Positions 24,251 through 33,106 of a stretch of 64,000 nt of DNA are shown in pieces. This DNA is from Candidatus Dechloromonas phosphoritropha. Lineage in GTDB: Bacteria; Pseudomonadota; Gammaproteobacteria; Burkholderiales; Rhodocyclaceae. The position numbers were made by a program, and so were the translations under genes. The DNA is taken from contig JADKGN010000004.1 in the NCBI GenBank assembly GCA_016722705.1, positions 2,775,300 to 2,839,299 on the forward strand. Direction: 5' to 3'. Each line of letters opens with the position of its first letter. The stretch's first letter is position 1. The notes beneath the pieces are model-generated. The model ran no database searches and was not told the origin of the DNA. It was given only the letters and a program-made list of their open reading frames with translations.

Positions 24251-25639
24251 ATGACAAAGCCGTTACTCCCGATCGTCGCCGTCGCACTCTGCCTGGCCCT
24301 GCCGGCCGGCGCGGCGGGCTTGAGCGATCCGTTTGGTACCGACGCCTTGACGCCGCCGCGGCCGTCACCGCAGTCGGCCGGGCGCAGCGCCGATGTGCCG
24401 TGCTCTCGCGAGCTGCCGGCGGCGGCGCTGACAGCGATCGATGCGGTCGACCTGGCGCTCTGCAACAATCCGCAGACCCGCGAGGTATGGGCCGCGGCGC
24501 GTTATCAGGCGGCGCAGGTCGGGGTCGCCGAGGCCGCCTGGCTGCCGAATCTCGATGGCCGGCTGGGCGCCAGCCGCCTGTGGAGCCAACAGCGCAACTA
24601 CAACTCGAGCAGCGCTGCGCTGACACTGTCCTGGCTGGTTTTCGATTCCGGGGCGCGCTCGGCGACTGGCGAGAGTGCCCGGCAATTGCTCGAAGCTGCC
24701 GCCGCGACTCAGGATTCCACTGTCCAGTCGCTATTCCTATCTGCTTTGCAGAGCTTCTACACGGCGCAGGCGACGCAGGCTGCCGTGGTCTCGACCGCTG
24801 AAGCAGAGCGCGCGGCGCGCGAAGGATTCAACGCTGCCGAAGCGCGCTACAAGGTCGGTGTCGCGACCCCGAGCGACCGCCTGCTGGCACAGACGGCTCT
24901 GTCGCAGGCGACGCTGAACCGCATACGGGCCGAGGGCGAGGCGCGCAACGCCCTCGGTACGCTGGCCAATGCGCTCGGCTTCACGGCCGGGCAGAAGCTG
25001 ACGCTGACCCCGCCACCCGCCACGCTCCCGGATGCTGCCTTCACGCAGGAGGTCGCGGCGCTGATCGCCGAAGCCGAGGTGCGGCGGCCCGATCTCAAGG
25101 CCGCCGAAGCCCAGGTCAGGGCCGCCGAGGCCGGTGTCGATCTGGCCCGCGCGCAGGGGAGGCCGACGGTCAGTATATCGACGGGGCAGACGTGGGCCGA
25201 GGTTGACCGCATCGCGACGAATGGCGGAATCATCGGTGTCACGGTCGACCTGCCGATTTTCTCCGGTTTCGACACGACCTACCGGGTACGTGCCGCCGAG
25301 GCGCAGGTCGATGCCCGGACGGCGCAGCTCGACCGCCTGAAAAATCAGGTGGCGCTTGATGTCTGGCGCGCCTACCAGAGCCTGACGACGGCCACCCAGA
25401 GCCTCATGACGACGCTCGATCTGGTGGCCAGCGCCGAGCAGTCGGAGCGCGTCGCGCTCGGCCGCTACAAGGCCGGTGTCGGCACCGTTCTCGATTTGCT
25501 GGTTGCTCAGAGCGCGCTGGCCAGCGCCCGCCTGCAACGAATCCAGGCGGCGCTTGACTGGTTCGTATTCCGCGCCACGCTGGCGCAGGCGGTCGGCGCC
25601 CTCGATTACACGCTGCTGCAACCGGCGGAAGGAAGATGA
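24251..25639 (+). CDS. TolC-family outer membrane efflux protein
   Basis: About 462 residues with a signal peptide (TKPLLPIVAVALCLALPAGA). Two tandem OEP halves are visible: VDLALCNNPQTREVWAAARY with AEAAWLPNLDGRLGASRLWS, and the second with AEVRRPDLKAAEAQVRAAEA. ATG 24251 is chosen because it puts the signal peptide at the N-terminus; an ATG at 24221 in frame adds ten residues. AAGGAG lies at 24229. It is the first gene of a tripartite exporter operon and overlaps the next gene. Confidence 0.9.
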   Translation: MTKPLLPIVAVALCLALPAGAAGLSDPFGTDALTPPRPSPQSAGRSADVPCSRELPAAALTAIDAVDLALCNNPQTREVWAAARYQAAQVGVAEAAWLPNLDGRLGASRLWSQQRNYNSSSAALTLSWLVFDSGARSATGESARQLLEAAAATQDSTVQSLFLSALQSFYTAQATQAAVVSTAEAERAAREGFNAAEARYKVGVATPSDRLLAQTALSQATLNRIRAEGEARNALGTLANALGFTAGQKLTLTPPPATLPDAAFTQEVAALIAEAEVRRPDLKAAEAQVRAAEAGVDLARAQGRPTVSISTGQTWAEVDRIATNGGIIGVTVDLPIFSGFDTTYRVRAAEAQVDARTAQLDRLKNQVALDVWRAYQSLTTATQSLMTTLDLVASAEQSERVALGRYKAGVGTVLDLLVAQSALASARLQRIQAALDWFVFRATLAQAVGALDYTLLQPAEGR

Positions 25640-26913
25640 TGAAACACATCGGCAAGATTCTCCTCGGCGTGACGGTGGTGGCCGGCCTGGCCGGTGGCGT
25701 CTGGTACGCCAATCAGCGCGCGGCGATGAACCCCGAGCAGCGTTACAAGCTGGTGGCGGTCGAAAAAGGCAACGTGACGCAGACGGTGTCGGCCAACGGC
25801 ACGCTCAACCCGCTGGTCCTGGTTAACGTCGGCACCCAGGTGTCGGGGACGGTCAAGAAACTTTATGTCGATTTCAACGACAAGGTGGCGTCCGGGCAGA
25901 AACTGCTTGAACTGGATCAGTCCCTGCTGCAGACCATCGTGCGCCAGAGCGCGGCCAACGTGGTTAACCAGCAGGCGGCGCTCGATCTGGCCAAGGCCAA
26001 CGAAGCGCGGATGAAAGCCCTCCTGGACAAGGAGTACGTGTCGCGCCAAGATTATGATCTGGCCCTGCAAGGCCTCAAATCGGCGCAGGCGCAACTGTCA
26101 CAGGCCAAGGCGGCGGCTGACAAGGATCAGGTCAACCTGAGCTATTCAATCATTACCTCGCCGGTGTCGGGCGTCGTCGTCGCGCGTCTGGTTGACATTG
26201 GCCAGACGGTAGCGGCCAGCTTCCAGACGCCGGTGCTGATCCAGATCGCCCAGGATCTGTCCAAGATGGCCATCGACACCAGTTTTGCCGAGGCCGATAT
26301 CGGCAACATCAAGGAAGGCCTGCCGGTACGCTTCACCGTCGACGCCTTTCCCAATCGCAATTTCCAGGGCGAGGTACAGCAGATACGCCTCAATCCGACC
26401 AACCAGCAGAACGTCGTCACCTACAACGTGCGGATCCGGGTCGATAACCCCGACCTGACCTTGCTGCCGGGCATGACGGCCTACGTCAATATCGGCGTGC
26501 AGATACGCGAGGACGTGTTGCTGGTGCCCAACGCCGCGCTGCGTTTCAAGCCGGCCGACGCCGCCGAGAAGAAGGCAGAAAACGGGCAAAATTCGCCGTC
26601 GACCGCGACCGTAGGGAGTGCAGGGCCAACCTCCGGTCCCGGACCGGGTATGGGCGGCATGGGTGGAGGCATGGGTGGTATGGGCGGCACGGGAGCGGGC
26701 GACAAGAAGGGCAAGAAGCGCGACGGCCAGAGCGGCACGGTCTACGTGCTCGACGGCGGCGAGATCAGGCCGGTCAGCGTGCAGCTTGGCATCACCGACA
26801 ACCGCAATACCGAGATCGTCAGTGGCGACCTGAAGGCGGGCGACCGCGTTGTCACCGGCGAAAACACCAACGCCGGCAGCAAGCCCTCGAGCGTCGGCAT
26901 GCGGATGTTTTAG
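25636..26913 (+). CDS. macA: MacA-like periplasmic adaptor (membrane fusion protein)
   Basis: 425 residues, start ATG at 25636 overlapping the upstream stop. It has an N-terminal membrane anchor, a lipoyl/barrel-sandwich hybrid (NVTQTVSANGTLNPLVLVNV, GTQVSGTVKKL), an alpha-hairpin (LAKANEARMKALLDKEYVSR) and a beta-barrel (FTVDAFPNRNFQGEVQQI). The C-terminal region has an unusual Gly/Met-rich insert (MGGMGGGMGGMGGTGAG), not typical of MacA, next to a GTCGAC-type repeat at 26574-26610. MacA links a MacB ABC transporter to TolC. Confidence 0.88.
   Translation: MMKHIGKILLGVTVVAGLAGGVWYANQRAAMNPEQRYKLVAVEKGNVTQTVSANGTLNPLVLVNVGTQVSGTVKKLYVDFNDKVASGQKLLELDQSLLQTIVRQSAANVVNQQAALDLAKANEARMKALLDKEYVSRQDYDLALQGLKSAQAQLSQAKAAADKDQVNLSYSIITSPVSGVVVARLVDIGQTVAASFQTPVLIQIAQDLSKMAIDTSFAEADIGNIKEGLPVRFTVDAFPNRNFQGEVQQIRLNPTNQQNVVTYNVRIRVDNPDLTLLPGMTAYVNIGVQIREDVLLVPNAALRFKPADAAEKKAENGQNSPSTATVGSAGPTSGPGPGMGGMGGGMGGMGGTGAGDKKGKKRDGQSGTVYVLDGGEIRPVSVQLGITDNRNTEIVSGDLKAGDRVVTGENTNAGSKPSSVGMRMF
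26574..26610 (-). repeat. GTCGAC-family repeat inside the macA-like gene
   Basis: Reverse strand gcggtcgacggcgaattttg then cccgttttctgcc. Core and tail positions match the other copies; the central run is AATTTT instead of AAAAA. It lies at the start of a low-complexity linker and stays in frame. Confidence 0.5.
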
Positions 26914-26939
26914 GGCGTGATCACGGTGAGCGCGCCCTT

Positions 26940-27646
26940 ATGACCGAGCCGGTGATCCGCGTGGTCGGGCTGGGCAAGTCCTACGAGACGGCGGCCGGGC
27001 TTTTCCCGGCGCTGAAGGGTGTCGACCTGGAAATCCAGCCCGGCGACTTCATCGCCATCATGGGCCCCTCAGGTTCGGGCAAGTCGACCTTCATGAACCT
27101 GCTCGGCTGTCTCGATACGCCGACCAGCGGCGACTACTTTCTGGCCGGCAAGAACGTGGCCCACATGGACAAGGATGCGCTGGCGCGCCTGCGCAACCAC
27201 ACGCTCGGTTTCGTCTTCCAGGGTTTCAACCTGCTGCCACGCATGAACCTGCTCGACAATGTTGCGTTGCCGCTGGTCTATGGCGGAACCGGCAAGGACG
27301 AACGGCGTGCCGCCGCCCGCGCCGTGCTCGACAAGGTCGGCCTGGCAAAGTACGCTGACTCGCTGCCCAGCCGCATTTCCGGCGGCCAGCAGCAGCGCGT
27401 GGCGATTGCCCGGGCGCTGGTCAACCAGCCGCGTCTGATCCTCGCCGACGAGCCGACCGGCAACCTCGACAGCCTTACCAGCGAGGAAATCATGGTGCTC
27501 TTCGACGAACTGAACCGCGAGGGGATCACCATCGTTCTCGTCACTCATGAACCGGATATCGCGACGCATGCCAGGCGTCAGGTGCGCTTTCTCGATGGCC
27601 ATATCGTCAGCGACCACGCAACTTCCAGTCATGATGAGGCCGCGCC

Positions 27647-27653
<7 letters not shown>
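26940..27653 (+). CDS. MacB-like ABC transporter ATPase
   Basis: 237 residues. Walker A GPSGSGKST, Q-loop FQGFNLL, signature ISGGQQQRVAIARAL, Walker B LILADEPTGNLD and H-loop VTHEPD are all intact. It is the LolD/MacB type. Here the ATPase and permease are separate genes, whereas E. coli MacB is one polypeptide. It overlaps the permease start by 7 bases. Confidence 0.93.
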
Positions 27654-28867
<1,214 letters not shown>

Positions 28868-28886
28868 GCGCCATGGCGCCGTGCTG

Positions 28887-28903
28887 CCTGGGGTCAGACT
28901 TGA
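28887..28903 (+). repeat. Possible isolated GGGGTCAG box
   Basis: The run tggggtcagacttgact resembles the GGGGTCAGAG boxes in the left 7 kb. It is short and imperfect, so weak. Confidence 0.35.
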
Positions 28904-28928
28904 CTAGCCGGGGGCATCGGGAGCACAC

Positions 28929-29207
28929 ATGAAGCGCGTCGTCCGTCATCTGCTGATCGAAGGCCGGGTCCAGGGCGTCGGTTACCGCTGGTTCATGGTC
29001 GATCAGGCACGGCGGCTGGGCCTCGTCGGCTGGGTGCGCAATCTTGGTGACGGGCGCGTCGAAGCGATGGTGGCCGGCGACGAGGCTGCCGTGGATGACC
29101 TGATCGCCTGCGCGCATCGCGGCCCGGCTCATGCCCGGGTCGAGCGCGTCGTTGTTACCCCGGGTTCCGGCAGCTTCAACAGTTTCGAGCACCTGCCGGA
29201 TGCCTGA
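28929..29207 (+). CDS. acyP: Acylphosphatase
   Basis: 92 residues, the usual length. HLLIEGRVQGVGYRWFMVD contains the conserved GRVQGVGYR phosphate-binding loop with catalytic Arg, and GWVRNLGDGRVEAMVAG carries the catalytic Asn. It hydrolyses acyl phosphates. It stands alone on the plus strand after the macB-like gene. Confidence 0.95.
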   Translation: MKRVVRHLLIEGRVQGVGYRWFMVDQARRLGLVGWVRNLGDGRVEAMVAGDEAAVDDLIACAHRGPAHARVERVVVTPGSGSFNSFEHLPDA

Positions 29208-29359
29208 GCGAAGCGGCATGCGGGGCGCGAAAATTGCCGCGCGGCGGGCCGCAGAAGAGGCTGTAAAAGCAGCAAGGCCCCGCAAATTGGAGTACAGTCG
29301 TAGCAACGTCAACTCTCGGACAGCATCTTTTCCGCAATTGACGCAACGGAGGAGACACC

Positions 29360-29548
29360 ATGATCGTGAAACGCCGTACTTGGTTGTACCGCCTTAGAGG
29401 CCAGGCGTTCGCCCAGCCTATTTCATTCGACGAGCCGGTTACCGCCACCAAGGCCAGGGAAGAACTCCGTCGCTCGGTCGGCGACCCGCTCGACCTCTGG
29501 GGCCGCGACAAGAGCATCGCCCTGCCGCTGCCGGTGCGCGACCGCTAG
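29360..29548 (+). CDS. Small hypothetical protein
   Basis: 62 residues: MIVKRRTWLYRLRGQAFAQP, then ISFDEPVTATKAREELRRSV and a polar C-terminus. A strong GGAGGAG site at 29348-29354 supports translation. It has no signal peptide or membrane helix. Not recognised; may be a conserved short protein of this lineage. Confidence 0.5.
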   Translation: MIVKRRTWLYRLRGQAFAQPISFDEPVTATKAREELRRSVGDPLDLWGRDKSIALPLPVRDR

Positions 29549-29689
29549 ATTCGCGGCCTGTTATTTTTGGGGCTGTGGCCGGCGAACAAAGCTTCGGTAT
29601 CGGCACAACGAAATGAACGAATCGTCCTGGCTAACTTGATGCTGGGATTAATTTAACGTCAAACGTTAAACGCATTGAGGTCTGCTGGG

Positions 29690-30574
29690 CTATTCGGTCT
29701 TCGCCTGCGCCAGCTTTTCGATGGCGAAAGCTGCGCGCTGGATGGCCTGAGCTTCGAGGCGCGGGGCCTTCTTCTCTGGCAATAATAGCCAGCGCGAATT
29801 CTTGGGGTTGATCACCTGCACCATGTTCGGCGTAATCGGTGCGGCGCGTTCGACGTACCAGCCCGGCAGGGCCAGCACCGCGACGACAGAAAAGTTTTCG
29901 CCGGTTGCTTCGCGCAGGTAATTGGCCAGCCAGCGGGCCTGACGGTCGGCCTGCTCGACCGGTTTGGTTTCCGTCCAGCCGGGGAAGGCCAGCGATTTAC
30001 CGTCGTACTTCACCTTGGGTGCGCCGTTGCCTTCCGGTGGCTTCAGTCGTGATTTGGTTTCCACCGCGAAGACGCCGGCCGGGGTGATGACCACGTGGTC
30101 GATGTTGAAACCCTTGGCCTGAACGTCATGGATGATACGGTTGCCACCGGCCAGCGACGCGGCGAGTTCCTGTGCTGTGGCCTGCTCGGCGCGGATGGCC
30201 TGCTTGATCTGGCGCTGTCGGGGCATTTCGCGGGCGATCTGTCGCCCGAAATACAAGGCGAGGCCGATCGCGGCAATCAGAGCGGTGGTGTCCACCCAGT
30301 CCCAGGGCCTGAACTCCGTGGCAATCCGCCGTGTCGCGATGAGAAGCGCAACCATCAAGCCGGCTAACAGAACGAAGACAAGTTTGTCCATCCGCGCTTC
30401 GTAAAGTTTGTCGAACTGCTCCTGCAGGCTATGCCCTGGCAGGTTACGCAAGTCGGTAGTAATCGGATTGCGGCGATCATCCCTGTCCAGTTGCCGGCGC
30501 TTCCATACAACCACAGCGACGAGGGCGAACAGTGGCAATAGGCCAATGGTTTCAATAAGGATTTGCAGGATCAT
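29690..30574 (-). CDS. NERD-domain membrane nuclease-like protein
   Basis: 294 residues, start ATG at 30574 overlapping the stop of the methyltransferase 3' fragment in ATGA. N-terminal hydrophobic segments (LIETIGLLPLFALVAVVVWK and VFVLLAGLMVALLIATRR) are followed by a NERD domain: NRIIHDVQAKGFNIDHVVIT, then GVFAVETKSRLK, where the E-T-K part is the nuclease-type active site. The rest (YLREATGENFSVVAVLALPG) fits the family. NERD proteins are suspected DNA-processing enzymes. Coupling to the restriction-modification gene suggests a shared role. Confidence 0.8.
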   Translation of the reverse strand: MILQILIETIGLLPLFALVAVVVWKRRQLDRDDRRNPITTDLRNLPGHSLQEQFDKLYEARMDKLVFVLLAGLMVALLIATRRIATEFRPWDWVDTTALIAAIGLALYFGRQIAREMPRQRQIKQAIRAEQATAQELAASLAGGNRIIHDVQAKGFNIDHVVITPAGVFAVETKSRLKPPEGNGAPKVKYDGKSLAFPGWTETKPVEQADRQARWLANYLREATGENFSVVAVLALPGWYVERAAPITPNMVQVINPKNSRWLLLPEKKAPRLEAQAIQRAAFAIEKLAQAKTE

Positions 30575-31497
30575 CGGCTTGCTCCATAACGGCCGTTGTC
30601 GCTCATGCGGGCGCGGCCGAGGGCGACGAGGGTTTCGAGTAGTTGTGGCAGGCGTTTCTTCCACGCTCCCTTGCCGGTGAAGCATTCGGCGATTTCGGGT
30701 TCGCTGAGCGAGAGCGGGCTATCGGCCAATGTTTGCGCGATGGCGGCCACCTGCTCCGGCAGCGTTGAGGGCCAGGGGCGCTTTGCGGCGGGTTTGGTGG
30801 TGGCGACGGCGGCTTCTGGCAAATCAATTTTTGCCGGCTTTTCCGGGTTGACCGCGCCCGGTACGAAGTCTCCTTGGGGGATAGCAGACGGGTTCTGGAA
30901 GTCGGGGCGGAGCCAGCGGATGTGGCCGGTGGCTTCTTCGCGGGCGCGTTCGGCGTTGAGGGCGACGAGGCGTTCGAGCAGCCCCTCACCCCCGGCCCCT
31001 CTCCCCGCGTTGCGGAGCAAGGGGAGCAGGTCGGACCAGCCGTAGGCGGCGAGGACGGCGGCGTCGAGTTCGTCGTGCAGTTGACGCAGGATGGCGACGA
31101 GGCCGATTTCGTGGAGGGTTTTGTCCTTGGCGTTTAAGGTTTCGCCGCTGCGCAGTTTGGCGAGGACGTTGTACATGCCGGTCAGCGTCAGCTCGGGATG
31201 GGCGGCCTGCTGGCGCTTGCGGTGGGCGTCGAGATGTTCGGCCAGGGCGGCGATGCGGGCTTGCTGTTCGGGGCTGGCGGCGGGGAAGGGGAATTTCTCG
31301 AAGCAGGTGGTTTTGACGTATGTTGGATCGTTTCCGACACCAAGTCTGCTGCCTGTCGCAAGCGACCAAACGGTGTGTGTATTTGAGGATAAAACGCCTA
31401 GTTCGTAGGCTCCGCCTAATGCGAAATCGATTAGCCCGGATGTTTCATAAACCCGCCGCGCGATGTCAATGTCGTGCCATTCCAGCCGTGATGCGAG
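30571..31497 (-). pseudogene. 3' fragment of a type IIG-like DNA methyltransferase
   Basis: The reverse strand reads open from a TGA at 31498-31500 to the stop at 30571. From about 31425 it gives ALGGAYELGVLSSNTHTVWS, then GVGNDPTYVKTTCFEKFPFP and ELTLTGMYNVLAKLRSGE: the conserved C-terminal target-recognition and tail region of MmeI-like methyltransferases. The N-terminal part of the same gene lies at 33107-35767, split off by an IS1380 element. Residues before ALGGAYE (31425-31497, containing DIDIARRVYETSG) do not look like the family and may be inserted sequence. An ATG at 31176 inside the fragment would give a 201-residue product, but MYNVL is an internal motif, not a start. A GAGAGGGGCC-type repeat lies inside at 30981-31028. 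Confidence 0.8.
30981..31028. repeat. CCCCTCACCCCCGGCCCCTC repeat, copy in methyltransferase 3' part
   Basis: The run cctcacccccggcccctctc is identical to that in 34989-35030. In the gene it encodes GRGAGGEG, and the reading frame is kept. This dispersed repeat is common between genes in many proteobacteria; finding it within coding sequence twice is unusual. Confidence 0.75.
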
Positions 31498-31663
31498 TCA
31501 GCTTGCTGCGAATTTTGCTGCCAACCCGCCACGATCGGCCAAATACCCCAACTTTTGGGCATCACACCCTGCCGCCATCGATCCCTGGACAGAGCGCTGG
31601 CGAGACCTGACCTCCGCTCAAGCGGATTCGAGTCGGTAGCATGAGACGGCGTCGCCGAGTCGA
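31498..31663. other. Unassigned segment between transposase end and methyltransferase fragment
   Basis: No gene found. The reverse strand is open and reads DAQKLGYLADRGGLAAKFAA before the TGA at 31498-31500, which looks protein-like but is not recognised. The left end of the IS must lie here or just left, but I could not find an inverted repeat matching the right side. Confidence 0.3.
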
Positions 31664-33057
31664 TCAGGCCGGTGCCGGCGGGCGCGGGACGAGGTAAAGC
31701 AACTCGGTCACCCGCGCCAGCACCCCTTCATCGGACACGACGTAGGCAAGGACAGCTTGATCCGATCCTTGTACTGCACCACGCGCACCGCCAACTTAAA
31801 GAGTTTCAGGATAATCGACAGCGGTTGCGCCTTGGCCAGTTCCGTATGCACCAGCGTGTTCTCGCGCAAGCCGTGAATCAACCCATACGCCGCACACGAA
31901 TAGAACAGCCGCAGGTGATTGGCGAGGAAGGCATGATCGGAGGTCCGGTCACTGGCCAAGTCGTTCTTCACCGCCTTGATGAAGTTCTCGTCCTGCCCTC
32001 GAGCACAGTACAGCTCTTTGTAAAGCACATCAGGCGTCGGGTCGGACAGCGAGGTCACCACGTACCGCGGGTTGTCACCCAAGGCCATCACCTCGGCCTT
32101 GACCACCACGCGGTAAGCCTTGGGCCACGAGCCCGCCTGATACTCGATATCGTCGTACAGTCGTGTCGCCGCAGGCTCGGCGTTCCCCAGGCGCTGGGCG
32201 TTGGCGCTGTGTGTCTGGTGCAGCGCACGGGCTTTCTTCAGCAGCGGCTCGGCCTTGGGCGAGAGCACCTGGTTGCCGGCCAGGCCGAAGAGGAAGTCCA
32301 GATGCGGATCGGACGCGCACAAGGCCATCAGTTCGGGATTCGAGAAGTGGCCATCCCCGCGCAGAATGATGTGGGTCTCGGGCCAAGCCTGGCGGAGCAA
32401 GCGCAGCACGCGCTTGATGATGGCCGCGTTCTCCTTGCCAGTCGGGCGTTTGCCCGGACGCAGGACGGCAGTAATGAACTTCCCGGAAAGTCCTTCGAAG
32501 AGAAACAGCGGCAGGTAGCAGTGATTCCCGTAGTGGGGGTTATAGAACGCCAGTTCCTGCTGCCCGTGAGTGGCATCCTCCGAGTGATCCATATCGAGCA
32601 CGATCACGGCAGGCGCTTGGGCGTAGCTGGCGATGAAGGCGTCGACGAAGCTTTTGGCCAGGCGGTAAATGTCTTTGCGCGATACGCTGTTTTCGAGCCG
32701 GGAGAGCGTGGGGCCGGAGGCCAGGTCATTTCCCTCGTCCAGCGGGGCACGACCGACCGCCAGTTTGAACAGCGGATCGCGCCGCAGCGTGTTGGCGTCA
32801 TTACCGTCGGCGTAACCGCTGGCGGTCTGGAATATCCGCTGACGAAGCAGGTCGGCCAGGGGATGGTCAATGTACGAGGCGTGGCGTTTGTCGTGAATCG
32901 CGCTGACCAGGCGGGGAATCAGGCCGATTTGCAGGTCGATGCCACGCAACAGGAGTGCGCCAAAGTCGGAGGACATCGCCCCGCCGTCAAACTCTGCCCG
33001 GATCGTAAATCCGGCGCTGGCGGGAAAGTGAAGCTGGGTTGGGATAGAATAGTCCAT
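31664..33057 (-). mobile_element. IS1380-family transposase, frameshifted near its C-terminus
   Basis: From ATG 33057 the frame encodes 449 residues to a stop at 31708. IS1380 marks: VIVLDMDHSEDATHGQQELA with the first catalytic Asp, HCYLPLFLFEGLSGKFI, VLRPGKRPTGKENAAIIKRV and HIILRGDGHFSNPELMALC with the second Asp. The end CPMKGCWRG is wrong for the family. Adding one G in the CCCC run at 31723-31726 (plus strand) restores MKGVLARVTELLYLVPRPP and a stop at 31664-31666, the normal IS1380 ending. So the copy has a one-base deletion, or the base was missed in sequencing. Precise IS ends and target duplication were not found. Confidence 0.88.
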
Positions 33058-33106
33058 AGGCGGTCTCGTTTAGGCTTCTTACGAAGCGTTATTGGCGTAA
33101 CCCCTA

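Noticed and set aside
30571..31176. A separate 201-residue protein starting MYNVLAKL
   Set aside because: MYNVLAKL is the middle of a conserved methyltransferase C-terminal motif; the homology extends upstream to about 31425, so this is a fragment, not a gene start.
31441..31663. Defined left end and target duplication of the IS1380 element
   Set aside because: I compared both sides by eye and found no inverted repeat or matching short duplication good enough to state ends.
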